A stretch of 10,992 nucleotides of DNA, taken from the NCBI GenBank assembly GCA_937989795.1, contig CALKBB010000067.1, forward strand, positions 1-10,992, in the 5' to 3' direction. Under the pieces are notes generated by a model that was not told the DNA's origin, did not search any database, and saw only the letters and a list, made by a program, of their open reading frames with translations. This DNA is from an uncultured Collinsella sp. (GTDB lineage: Bacteria; Actinomycetota; Coriobacteriia; Coriobacteriales; Coriobacteriaceae). Both the position numbers and the translations under genes were made by a program. Of the stretch, positions 1 to 6,965 are shown piece by piece. Every line of letters begins with the position of its first letter. The first letter of the stretch is position 1.

Positions 1-182
1 CCGAAACTGTAGCCAGCCTGGCAAAACGCCACACCGCACATCATGCAGCGGCTCGCCTGGGCGCGGCGCGCGTCGTCGTCGAGCTCCACGTGCAGCGGAT
101 CGAAATCGCGGCTGCGCTCCTCCACGGGGCGAAGCTCGTGGGTCACGCGATCGATATCAAGAAAAGCACCGGGCTTACCCAT
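1..182 (-). CDS. gltD: Glutamate synthase small subunit GltD, N-terminal 60 residues (cut by window edge)
   Basis: The visible N-terminus begins MGKPGAFLDIDR and continues with RPVEERSRDF and then SRCMMCGVAFC. This is the usual opening of the NADPH-dependent glutamate synthase beta subunit: a short lead, the PVEER segment, then the first Cys cluster (CxxCGxxxC) that ligates a [4Fe-4S] centre. In the family the FAD- and NADPH-binding part follows; here it lies off the left edge. The subunit takes electrons from NADPH and passes them through FAD and Fe-S centres to GltB. The start codon is at 182-180, with a CCTCCTT complement (AAGGAGG) at 193-199 inside the end of gltB. Only 5 bases separate the gltB stop from this start, so the two are almost certainly one transcript and translationally coupled. 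Identity is clear despite the truncation. Confidence 0.9.
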   Translation of the reverse strand, partial: MGKPGAFLDIDRVTHELRPVEERSRDFDPLHVELDDDARRAQASRCMMCGVAFCQAGYSF

Positions 183-187
183 GGCAC

Positions 188-3100
188 TTACGCCTCCTTC
201 TTGGTCGAAGCAACAGAGCTGGCAGCCACGGGCGCAGCGCCCGCAGCACCGCCCGCGACATCGAAGCGAGCAACATCCGCGGCACTCGCGCGACCGGTCA
301 CAATGTCAAACGCCAGCTCCTCAGCCTGTGCATGCGTCTTGCCGGCAGCCTCACCCGCAGCGACAATCGCCAGCACGCGCTCGTACTCGGTCGGAATGAC
401 CTTCACAAAGTGCTTACTCATCGTCTCAAAGCTGTAGAGCAGCTTAATGCCGCGCGGGCTCTGCGTCGCGTCCACGTGCTCTTGGATGAGCGCACGAATC
501 TGCACCAGCTCGTCGGCCGTCGGGGTCTTGAGCTCCACGCTCTCGTGGTTCACACGGGCGTCGAGCGTACCGTATTGGTCAAAGACATAGGCCACGCCAC
601 CCGTCATGCCGGCGGCGAAGTTCTGCCCGACCTCGCCCAGGATGAGCGCCAGACCGCCCGTCATGTACTCGCAGCCATGGTTGCCGCAGCCCTCGACCAC
701 CACGGTGGCGCCGGAGTTGCGCACGCCAAAGCGCTGGCCGGCCAGGCCGTTAATGAAGCCGCGGCCGCTCGTGGCGCCAAAGAACGCAACGTTGCCCACG
801 ATGATGTTCTCGTCGAACTTGTAGGTCGCATGCGGGTTGGGACGCACCGACACCTCGCCGCCCGAAAGGCCCTTGCCAAAGTAGTCGTTGGCGTCGCCGC
901 ACACGTTGAGCGTAATGCCGCGCGGCAGGAAGGCGCCAAAGCTCTGACCGGCCGAACCATCGCAATCGATGGTGATGGAACCGGCGGGCAGGCCCTCGGG
1001 ATGCGCCTTGGTCACCGCGTTGCCCAGAATAGTGCCCACGCAGCGGTTGACGTTGGCGATATCGGCGCGGAAGCGAATCGGACGCAGGTGCGCACGGGCA
1101 TCGGCCGTATAGGGCACGAACAACGTGGAGTCGAGCGTCTTGTCGAGCTCGCTGTCCGCGGCCATCTGCGGCAGGAAGTGGCGACCGTCGGCACCCGGAA
1201 TATGGGCACCGAACTCGCAGGTCGCTCTCACCAGCACGGGCGACAGATCGAGCAGATTTGCCTTGCGGTTGCCCGGGACCTCGATCTGACGCAAGCACTC
1301 GGGATGGCCGACCATCTCGTCGACGGTGCGGAAGCCCAGGCTCGCCATGACCTCGCGCAGCTGCTCGGCAACAAAAAGCATAAAGTGCTCAACGTGCTCG
1401 GGCTTGCCGCGGAAGCCGCGACGCAGACGGCAGTTTTGTGTAGCGATGCCGGCCGGGCAGGTGTCCTGCTGGCAGTCGCGCTGCATGAGGCAACCCATGG
1501 AGATGAGCGGCATGGTCGCAAAGCCAAACTCCTCGGCACCCAGCAGGCAGGCGACGGCAACATCGGTGCCGTCCATGAGCTTGCCGTCGGCCTCGAGCAC
1601 CACGCGCGAGCGCAGGCCGTTTTGCAGCAGTGTCTGCTGGGCCTCGGCAAGGCCAAGCTCCAGCGGCAGGCCGGCGTGCCAAATGGAATCACGTGCAGCG
1701 GCACCCGAGCCGCCATTGTGGCCGCTGATCAAGATCTTGTCGGCAGCACCCTTGGCCACACCGGTGGCGATGGTGCCGACGCCGGCCTCGCTGACCAGCT
1801 TGACCGACACGCGCGCGCCGGGGTTGGCGTTCTTAAGATCGAAGATCAGCTCCGCCAGGTCCTCGATGGAGTAGATGTCGTGGTGCGGCGGAGGCGAGAT
1901 CAGGCCGATGCCGGGCGTGGACTGACGGACCTCGGCGATCCAGGGGTAGACCTTCTTGCCGGGCAGGTGGCCACCCTCGCCGGGCTTGGCACCCTGGGCC
2001 ATCTTGATCTGAATCTCAAAGGCGCTGCAAAGATAGCGGCTCGTCACGCCAAAGCGCGCACTTGCCACCTGCTTGATCGCTGAGTTCTTGGAGTCGCCGT
2101 TGGCCAGCGGGGTCTCGCGACGCGGATCCTCGCCGCCCTCGCCCGAGTTGGAACGACCGTGCAGGCGGTTCATGGCGATGGCCATGCACTCGTGTGCCTC
2201 TTTGCTGATGGAACCGTACGACATGGCGCCGGTGTTAAAGCGGCGGACGATGTTGAGCGCGGGCTCCACCTCGTCGAGCGAAACCGGCGTGCGGCCACTG
2301 GCATCAAAGTCGAGCAAGTCGCGCAGGCGCACGGCACGGCCGGTGCGGTGCAGGCGGGCGCTGTACTCCTTAAAGGTGTCGTAGCTGTCCTCACAGCAGG
2401 CGGTCTGCAGCAAGTAGACAGTCTGCGGGTCGATAAGGTGATCCTCGCCGCCGAGCGGGCGCCACTTGGTCAGGCCCAGTGTGGGCAGCTGATCGGGAGC
2501 CGGGCTCTTAAGGATAGCGAGCGCAGCGTCGTAGCGCTCATTTTGCTCGCGCTCAACGTCCTCGACGCCCATACCGTCCACACGGCTCACCGTGCCGGCG
2601 AAGTACGCGTTGGTGAACTCCGGCGTAAAGCCCACGGCCTCGAAGATCTGCGCAGAGTGGTAGCTCTGCACCGTGGAGATGCCCATCTTGGACATGATGG
2701 AGACGATGCCCGCCGTCGCAGCCTTGTTGTAGTTGGCGATGCCCTGCTCGGCCGTCACGTCCAGGTCGCCGCGCGCCGCCAGATCGCGAATGCACGCATG
2801 CGCGTTGTACGGATAGATGCCGCTCGCGGAGTAGCCCACCAGCGCAGCAAAGTCGTGCGGGGACACGGCGTCGCCGCACTCCACCACGATGTCGGCAAAG
2901 GTACGCACGCCGGCGCGGATCAGGTGGCTGTGCACGCAGCCCACAGCGAGCAGCGACGGCACGGGCACCTCGCCCGCAGCGGCACGATCGCTCAGCACCA
3001 CGATATTCACACCGTCGCGGACCGCAGCCTCAACGTCCTCGGCAAGCTGCTTAAGCGCAGCCTGCAGCGCGCCCTCGCCGGCGTCGCGGCGGTAGACGGC

Positions 3101-3358
3101 ACGGAAGCGACGGGTCTTAAAGCCCACGCGGTCGATGGCGCAGATACGCTCGAACTCCTCCTCGTTGAGCAACGGGCGCTCCAAGCGTACCAGCTGACAG
3201 GCCGTGCGGGAATCCTCGAGCAGGTTGCCGTGGTTGCCCAGGTAGAGCGTGGTCGAGGTGACCATATGCTCGCGAAGGGCGTCGATGGGCGGGTTCGTGA
3301 CCTGAGCGAATAGTTGATAGAAGTAGTCAAAGAACGAGCGCGTCTCTTGGACAGGCAA
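188..3358 (-). CDS. gltB: GltB C-terminal fragment: central, FMN/Fe-S and GXGXG domains
   Basis: This frame stays open for 1056 codons from a TTG at 3358 that has no convincing ribosome binding site, so it is better read as the continuation of gltB than as a separate gene. Using its own numbering, residues 6-350 complete the central domain. The FMN/synthase domain begins near 370 with RRFNTGAMSYGSISKEAHE and includes SGEGGEDP, KPGEGGHLPGKKV and ISPPPHHDIYSIEDL. The [3Fe-4S] ligands are Cys623, Cys629 and Cys634 in GCLMQRDCQQDTCPAGIA, the expected Cx5Cx4C spacing. The C-terminal beta-helix (GXGXG) domain covers roughly 750-1000 (e.g. GSAGQSFGAFLPRG, FGKGLSGGEV). An Ala-rich tail ends in TKKEA. 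All catalytic and cofactor segments look intact. Confidence 0.8.
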   Translation of the reverse strand: MPVQETRSFFDYFYQLFAQVTNPPIDALREHMVTSTTLYLGNHGNLLEDSRTACQLVRLERPLLNEEEFERICAIDRVGFKTRRFRAVYRRDAGEGALQAALKQLAEDVEAAVRDGVNIVVLSDRAAAGEVPVPSLLAVGCVHSHLIRAGVRTFADIVVECGDAVSPHDFAALVGYSASGIYPYNAHACIRDLAARGDLDVTAEQGIANYNKAATAGIVSIMSKMGISTVQSYHSAQIFEAVGFTPEFTNAYFAGTVSRVDGMGVEDVEREQNERYDAALAILKSPAPDQLPTLGLTKWRPLGGEDHLIDPQTVYLLQTACCEDSYDTFKEYSARLHRTGRAVRLRDLLDFDASGRTPVSLDEVEPALNIVRRFNTGAMSYGSISKEAHECMAIAMNRLHGRSNSGEGGEDPRRETPLANGDSKNSAIKQVASARFGVTSRYLCSAFEIQIKMAQGAKPGEGGHLPGKKVYPWIAEVRQSTPGIGLISPPPHHDIYSIEDLAELIFDLKNANPGARVSVKLVSEAGVGTIATGVAKGAADKILISGHNGGSGAAARDSIWHAGLPLELGLAEAQQTLLQNGLRSRVVLEADGKLMDGTDVAVACLLGAEEFGFATMPLISMGCLMQRDCQQDTCPAGIATQNCRLRRGFRGKPEHVEHFMLFVAEQLREVMASLGFRTVDEMVGHPECLRQIEVPGNRKANLLDLSPVLVRATCEFGAHIPGADGRHFLPQMAADSELDKTLDSTLFVPYTADARAHLRPIRFRADIANVNRCVGTILGNAVTKAHPEGLPAGSITIDCDGSAGQSFGAFLPRGITLNVCGDANDYFGKGLSGGEVSVRPNPHATYKFDENIIVGNVAFFGATSGRGFINGLAGQRFGVRNSGATVVVEGCGNHGCEYMTGGLALILGEVGQNFAAGMTGGVAYVFDQYGTLDARVNHESVELKTPTADELVQIRALIQEHVDATQSPRGIKLLYSFETMSKHFVKVIPTEYERVLAIVAAGEAAGKTHAQAEELAFDIVTGRASAADVARFDVAGGAAGAAPVAASSVASTKKEA

Positions 3359-4884
3359 GCCAGCGGCGCGTCGATGCCCATCGAGGCGAGCGGCGCCTTG
3401 CCCTGCTGGGCCATGGGACGCACGACCTCGTCAACGTCATCCCAGTGGTAGCCGAGCTTGGCCATACGCACGGCGACGGGTACCTCGGCGTCCTCGGCGG
3501 GCGTTGTCGCAACGGGCTCATCAAGCGCGTCAACGGTCAGCGTCTCCTCGGCAATCCAGTCGCGGTAAGGCTTTTCCTTGGCATAGCGGGCGCGCAGCTC
3601 GTCGTTGTAGATGACGCGGCCGCGGGCAAAATCGACCTCGAGCATCTGGCCCGGCCCCAGACAGCCGCTCGTCAGGATGTTCTCGGGGCTTACCTCGATG
3701 GTGCCCACCTCGCTTGCCAGCATAAAGCGACCGTCGCGCGTCACATAGTAGCGGGCGGGGCGCAGACCGTTGCGGTCGAGGGCGGCGCCCAGCGTGCGGC
3801 CGTCGGTAAAGGCGATGGCGGCCGGGCCGTCCCACGGCTCCATGAGCATGGACTGGTAAGCGTCGTAGGCGCGGCGTTCCTCACTCAGGCTGTCGTTGTG
3901 GTCCCACGGCTCGGGCAGCAACATGGACGCGGCACGCGTGAGCGGACGACCGTTCATGACCAAGAACTCGAGCACGTTGTCCAGAATCGCGGAGTCGGAA
4001 CCCTCGCGGTTGATGATGGGCATCACGCGCTCAAGATCATGCTGCAGCACGGGGCTGTACAGGTTGGGCTCGCGGGCGCGGATCCAGTTGACGTTGCCCT
4101 TGAGGGTATTGATCTCGCCGTTGTGGATGATAAAGCGGTTGGGGTGCGCGCGCTCCCAGCTGGGCGTGGTGTTGGTGGAGTAGCGCGAGTGGACGAGCGC
4201 CACGGCCGTCTTGACGGCGGCGTCGTTGAGGTCGATGAAGAAGCGGCGCATCTGCGTGGCGACCAGCATGCCCTTGTACACGATGGTGCGCGAGCTCATG
4301 GAGCACACGTAGAAGATCTTGTCGCGCAGGGCAAACTCGGCGTCGGCCTTTTTCTCGATAGTGCGGCGGCACACGTACAGGCGGCGCTCAAAGGCATCGC
4401 CGGCGGGCGTGTCGTCCGGACGGCCCAGGAAGGCCTGCAGGATAGTGGGCATGCAGGCGCGGGCCGTCTCGCCCAGGTCGTGCGGGTCGACCGGCACCTC
4501 GCGCCAAAAGAGCAGCGGCACGCCGGCCTCGGCGCAGCCCTCCTCAAACACGCGGCGGGCATCCTCTACGCCCTTGTCGTCCTGCGGAAAGAACAGCATG
4601 GCCACGCCATAGTCGCCCTCTGCCGGCAGAATCTGGCCGCACTTTTGAGCCTCTTTACGGAAAAAGTGATGCGGAACCTGGAACAGGATGCCAGCGCCGT
4701 CGCCGGTGTTCTTCTCGAGTCCCGTGCCGCCGCGGTGCTCCAAGTTGACCAGAATGGACAGCGCATCGTCCAGAATCTGGTGATGGCGCTCACCGTTGAT
4801 ATCGGCAAGCGCGCCGATGCCACATGCATCGTGGTCGAATTCGGGGCGATAAAGGCCCTGCTGCTGAGCGGAATCTGCCTGCAT
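3007..4884 (-). CDS. gltB: GltB N-terminal fragment: glutamine amidotransferase domain and start of central domain
   Basis: This open frame encodes 625 residues, but only about the first 513 are genuine GltB; the last ~110 (after SKRRARS) are out-of-frame and Arg/Ser-rich. Residues 1-20 form a short propeptide-like lead before Cys21 in DHDACGIG. Cys21 is the expected N-terminal nucleophile of class II glutamine amidotransferases, exposed after processing. Typical family segments follow: NLEHRGGTGLEKNTGDGAGI (ammonia-channel side of the amidotransferase fold), VHSRYSTNTTPSWERAHP and HNGEINTLKGNVNWI. The later part (SPENILTSGCLGPGQMLEVD) leads into the central domain. On its own the fragment might still act as a glutaminase but lacks the FMN and Fe-S domains. 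A programmed-frameshift fusion with the downstream frame is possible but not supported by a recognisable signal. Confidence 0.8.
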   Translation of the reverse strand: MQADSAQQQGLYRPEFDHDACGIGALADINGERHHQILDDALSILVNLEHRGGTGLEKNTGDGAGILFQVPHHFFRKEAQKCGQILPAEGDYGVAMLFFPQDDKGVEDARRVFEEGCAEAGVPLLFWREVPVDPHDLGETARACMPTILQAFLGRPDDTPAGDAFERRLYVCRRTIEKKADAEFALRDKIFYVCSMSSRTIVYKGMLVATQMRRFFIDLNDAAVKTAVALVHSRYSTNTTPSWERAHPNRFIIHNGEINTLKGNVNWIRAREPNLYSPVLQHDLERVMPIINREGSDSAILDNVLEFLVMNGRPLTRAASMLLPEPWDHNDSLSEERRAYDAYQSMLMEPWDGPAAIAFTDGRTLGAALDRNGLRPARYYVTRDGRFMLASEVGTIEVSPENILTSGCLGPGQMLEVDFARGRVIYNDELRARYAKEKPYRDWIAEETLTVDALDEPVATTPAEDAEVPVAVRMAKLGYHWDDVDEVVRPMAQQGKAPLASMGIDAPLACLSKRRARSLTTSINYSLRSRTRPSTPFASIWSPRPRSTWATTATCSRIPARPVSWYAWSARCSTRRSSSVSAPSTAWALRPVASVPSTAATPARARCRLRLSSLPRTLRLRSATV

Positions 4885-5068
4885 CGCGATCCTCCCCTAG
4901 ATATTTAGACAGTCAATTGAATAGGCATACTAGGAGCATCGCCGGCCCGTTGTGTTTCCCACCCGTTTCGAAACAATCGCGTAACGCACGCCCTACGAGT
5001 GAGTGCTGCCGACCTCAAGGGCAACAACAAGGGCCCCAGGTTCGGCCTGTAAGCTCACCGCTTCAAAC

Positions 5069-5125
5069 ATCTCAATCTGTAACAGGAAGACCCAATTTCC
5101 ATCCCTAGTTGTTACAGATCAAGAC
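5069..5125. repeat. 57-bp inverted-repeat element, copy A (upstream of mntH)
   Basis: The arms are 16 bp (5069-5084 and 5110-5125) around a 25-base spacer. The arms match at 13 of 16 positions. The core TCTGTAACA...TGTTACAGA is perfect. The element has the same arm length, spacer length and much of the same spacer sequence (16 of 25 bases) as copy B at 6532-6588, so the two are diverged copies of one mobile or amplified unit, not two chance hairpins. No transposase is nearby, so it would be a MITE- or REP-like element. No U-run follows on either strand, which argues against an intrinsic terminator. Confidence 0.8.
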
Positions 5126-5171
5126 ATTTCGGCAATCCCCTTTCACCAGCCTATCCAAATACAACAATTAT

Positions 5172-5199
5172 GTTAGTCTTGGCTAACTGTTTGGCCTAA
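5172..5199 (+). promoter_or_regulatory. Candidate DtxR/MntR-type operator upstream of mntH
   Basis: GTTAGTCTTGGCTAAC at 5172-5187 is an interrupted palindrome (12 of 16 positions symmetric). A further TTGGCCTAA at 5191-5199 repeats the TTGGCTAA at 5179-5186. The TTAG/CTAA half-sites resemble the boxes bound by DtxR-family metalloregulators such as DtxR, IdeR and MntR. The site lies about 60 bases before the mntH start, where a Mn-dependent repressor would be expected. The link to a regulator is inference. Confidence 0.4.
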
Positions 5200-5247
5200 A
5201 ACGGGTATCCTTTGCGGCGTCAAGCAAACGGCATGCAGGAGCGCACC

Positions 5248-6504
5248 ATGATCAACCATCTCAAACACCACTTTGGCTCCCCGCGCACCGGTGGCCACGG
5301 AGGACTCGACATCGCACGGCATATCGGCCCCGGACTGCTCGTGACCGTCGGCTTTATCGACCCGGGCAATTGGGCCTCCAATATGGCCGCCGGCTCGCAG
5401 TTTGGCTACGCGCTGTTGTGGATCATCACGCTGTCCACGATCATGCTCATCGTGCTGCAGCACAACGCGGCACACTTGGGCATCGCCACGGGCATGTGTC
5501 TTGCCGAGGCCACGACGCGCCACCTGCCCCGCCTCGTCGGGCGCGCGATACTCGGCAGCGCGTATCTAGCCACGGTCGCCACCGCCATGGCCGAAGTCCT
5601 GGGCGGTGCAATCGCGCTTCAAATGCTCTTTGGCCTGCCCGTACGCGCCGGCTGCATCATCGTCGCGGCGGCATCGATTGCCATGCTCATGACAAGCTCC
5701 TACAAACGCGCCGCGCGATGGATCATCGCTTTCGTGGGCGTGGTGGGACTTTCGTTTTTAGCCGAGCTTGCACTAGTCAAGGTCGACTGGCCGCAAGCCG
5801 CCACAAGCTGGATCACACCCAGTATGCCCACCGGCTCGGCCGCGATTATCGTAAGTGTCCTGGGCGCGGTCGTTATGCCCCACAACCTCTTCCTGCACTC
5901 CGAGGTCATCCAATCCATGCACTTCGAAGGCCAAGGCGAGCAGGTTATCGAAGAACGTCTACGCTACGAGCTCTTCGACACGCTCTTTTCGATGGGCGTG
6001 GGCTGGGCAATCAACTCGGCCATGGTCATCCTGGCCGCAACGACCTTCTTTGCGCACGGCATTGTCGTAGACGACCTCGCCGTCGCAGCGGCCACACTCT
6101 CCCCCATTCTGGGCCCGGCAAGCTCGGCCATCTTTGCGGTGGCACTGCTGTTTGCGGGCATATCGAGCAGTGTAACGGCGGGCATGGCGGCGGGCACCAT
6201 CACCGCGGGCATGTTCGACGAGGAATACGACATCCACGACCGACACTCCTCGATCGGTGTGGCGGCTTGTTTCGTCGGCGCAGTGGCGGCGTGCTTGGTC
6301 GTCCCAAATCCTTTTGAGGGTCTCATCTGGAGTCAGGCGCTGCTGTCGCTTCAGCTGCCGATTACGGTCTTTGTGCTCATACGACTCACCAGTTCGTCCC
6401 GCGTCATGGGCAAATACGCAAACTCGCGCCCGCTCAACACGCTGCTCGTAGGGATCGGCGTCATCGTGACGATTCTTGATGTCGTGTTGTTGACAGGAAT
6501 GTAA
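5248..6504 (+). CDS. mntH: NRAMP-family divalent metal (Mn2+/Fe2+) transporter, MntH type
   Basis: A 418-residue, very hydrophobic inner-membrane protein with about 11 membrane segments. It imports Mn2+ and possibly Fe2+ by proton-coupled transport. The two metal-site signatures are present: D38-P-G-N41 (GFIDPGNWASN) in TM1 and A207-x-x-M210-P-H-N (GAVVMPHNLFLHSE) in TM6. Asp, Asn, Ala and Met at these places are the canonical ligands of Mn-selective NRAMPs; the Met favours transition metals over Ca/Mg. Length is normal for the family. The ATG at 5248 is chosen because AGGAG (5237-5241) sits six bases ahead; a frame-matched TTG at 5212 and ATG at 5233 lack such a site and would add residues that do not look like NRAMP. 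The gene is transcribed alone and is flanked on both sides by copies of the same palindromic element. Confidence 0.92.
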   Translation: MINHLKHHFGSPRTGGHGGLDIARHIGPGLLVTVGFIDPGNWASNMAAGSQFGYALLWIITLSTIMLIVLQHNAAHLGIATGMCLAEATTRHLPRLVGRAILGSAYLATVATAMAEVLGGAIALQMLFGLPVRAGCIIVAAASIAMLMTSSYKRAARWIIAFVGVVGLSFLAELALVKVDWPQAATSWITPSMPTGSAAIIVSVLGAVVMPHNLFLHSEVIQSMHFEGQGEQVIEERLRYELFDTLFSMGVGWAINSAMVILAATTFFAHGIVVDDLAVAAATLSPILGPASSAIFAVALLFAGISSSVTAGMAAGTITAGMFDEEYDIHDRHSSIGVAACFVGAVAACLVVPNPFEGLIWSQALLSLQLPITVFVLIRLTSSSRVMGKYANSRPLNTLLVGIGVIVTILDVVLLTGM

Positions 6505-6531
6505 TGGGGCGGGGCACCTGCCCAGGCAAAC

Positions 6532-6588
6532 GTCTCGATCTGTAACAGGTAAACCCCATTTCGACGTCCAGATGTTACAGATCGAGAC
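6532..6588. repeat. 57-bp inverted-repeat element, copy B (downstream of mntH)
   Basis: Perfect 16-bp arms GTCTCGATCTGTAACA (6532-6547) and TGTTACAGATCGAGAC (6573-6588) enclose a 25-base spacer containing ACCCCATTTCGACG. It begins 28 bases after the mntH stop. The transcript could fold into a long hairpin, but no T-run follows in either direction, so a classical terminator role is not supported; protecting the 3' end of the mntH mRNA is possible. It is homologous to copy A at 5069-5125. Confidence 0.85.
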
Positions 6589-6654
6589 AAAAGGTCGGCC
6601 GGACTCACGACAGACAGGATCGGCTAACAGCAACCGTGATCCCTTGGGGACGGA

Positions 6655-6693
6655 GGAAAAGGGTCCCGGCCGGGATATCCGACCGAGACCCTT
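6655..6693 (-). terminator. Rho-independent terminator after the rubredoxin gene
   Basis: Arms at 6659-6673 and 6679-6693 pair at 13 of 15 positions, with a 5-base loop (GATAT). Read on the minus strand the stem is followed by TTTTCC. It ends 40 bases after the rubredoxin stop codon, so it is placed to end that transcript. On the plus strand no T-run follows. Confidence 0.85.
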
Positions 6694-6733
6694 GGACAGA
6701 GCTATGTGTTGCTGCAAGTCGTGTGTCTACGAG

Positions 6734-6877
6734 TTACTCCTCGACGAGCTCAAACTGATCGGGACCGACGCCGCAGACCGGGCACACGTAGTCCTCGGGC
6801 AGCTCGGGCGTGTCGACCTCAACCTCATAACCGCAAACGGTGCACACGAACTTATACGTCTTCTTCTCCTCAGCCAT
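6734..6877 (-). CDS. Rubredoxin-like small iron protein (47 residues)
   Basis: Encodes a 47-residue protein, MAEEKKTYKFVCTVCG at the start and QFELVEE at the end. Two CxxC knuckles, C12-x2-C15 (VCTVCGYEV) and C32-x2-C35 (VCPVCGVGPDQFE), form the Fe(Cys)4 site. The PEDYVCPVCGVGPDQFE segment is the usual second half of rubredoxins and of rubrerythrin C-terminal domains. The usual ~52-residue rubredoxin has a longer insert between the knuckles; this is the short rubrerythrin-type version. It carries single electrons in the cytoplasm. AGGAG precedes the ATG at 6877. It has its own promoter and terminator, so it can be made alone, but it lies 88 bases after a flavin reductase on the same strand, and the two may cooperate. 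Confidence 0.9.
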   Translation of the reverse strand: MAEEKKTYKFVCTVCGYEVEVDTPELPEDYVCPVCGVGPDQFELVEE

Positions 6878-6907
6878 GATGTTCTCCTCTCGAACGTGAC
6901 TGCTGGT

Positions 6908-6952
6908 GTACTTGCTTATTAGTATATATTCTCAATAATATTATGCAAGTAC
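6908..6952. promoter_or_regulatory. 45-bp inverted repeat spanning the rubredoxin promoter
   Basis: Perfect 8-bp arms GTACTTGC (6908-6915) and GCAAGTAC (6945-6952) enclose 29 AT-rich bases. The right arm covers the -35 box and the left arm lies at the expected transcription start, so two half-sites bracket the promoter. This looks like an operator for a repressor or redox regulator; no regulator family is recognised. Confidence 0.5.
6921..6948 (-). promoter_or_regulatory. Sigma-70-type promoter of the rubredoxin gene
   Basis: On the minus strand, TTGCAT (6948-6943) and TATACT (6926-6921) are separated by 16 bases in a very AT-rich stretch that stands out from the GC-rich surroundings. The predicted start is about 37 bases before the rubredoxin start codon. 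Confidence 0.65.
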
Positions 6953-6965
6953 TTTTACAGCATTT

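Larger units (their letters stand above)
188..4884 (-). pseudogene. gltB: gltB, glutamate synthase large subunit, interrupted by an apparent 1-base frameshift
   Basis: Read as one gene, this is a full-length ferredoxin/NADPH-type glutamate synthase alpha subunit of about 1565 residues, somewhat above the family's usual ~1500. It converts glutamine plus 2-oxoglutarate to two glutamates in the cytoplasm. The reading frame changes between codon 513 (Lys, 3348-3346) and the ACG codon at 3343-3341. Upstream homology ends at APLACLSK; it resumes one frame over at TRSFFDYFYQLFAQ, a segment that follows directly in other GltB proteins. Restoring one base between AAG and AGACG gives L-S-K-x-T-R-S-F-F, so the simplest reading is loss of one nucleotide. 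No other stop or frame break is present, so the event is recent or is a sequencing error. No classical slippery heptamer is visible. The start at 4884 has GGGGAGG six bases upstream. gltD follows after 5 bases. Confidence 0.85.
4885..5247. other. Divergent intergenic region between gltB and mntH (363 bases)
   Basis: No gene is supported here. From left to right it holds the gltB ribosome binding site (GGGGAGG on the minus strand, complement at about 4891-4897), an 8-bp palindrome TCAATTGA at 4913-4920, a 10-bp palindrome GTTTCGAAAC at 4965-4974, the 57-bp inverted-repeat element at 5069-5125, and TTAG/CTAA half-sites at 5172-5199 just before mntH. Promoters for both divergent genes must lie here, but I could not assign convincing -35/-10 pairs for either. 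Confidence 0.6.

Noticed and set aside
3340..3360. Programmed ribosomal frameshift in gltB
   Set aside because: No slippery heptamer of the X-XXY-YYZ type and no obvious stimulatory structure; GltB is not known to use recoding. A base loss or sequencing error is simpler.
332..4908. Long plus-strand open frames opposite gltB (332-2083, 2159-3313, 3445-4908)
   Set aside because: They lie antisense to clear gltB codons, have no ribosome binding sites or recognisable domains, and are rich in Ala, Arg, His and Val as expected from the complement of GC-rich codons.
5212..5247. Upstream TTG/ATG starts of mntH
   Set aside because: The AGGAG at 5237-5241 is spaced for the ATG at 5248 and lies inside the longer versions.
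5126..5247. Mn-sensing (yybP-ykoY) riboswitch before mntH
   Set aside because: The leader is short and I see none of the conserved loop sequences; an operator explains the symmetric bases better.
5069..6588. CRISPR-like array from the repeated TCTGTAACA motif
   Set aside because: Only two copies 1.4 kb apart with a gene between; each is an inverted repeat with a related spacer, not direct repeats with unique spacers.
6532..6588. Copy B of the 57-bp element as the mntH intrinsic terminator
   Set aside because: The hairpin is long but has a 25-base loop and no T-run on either side.
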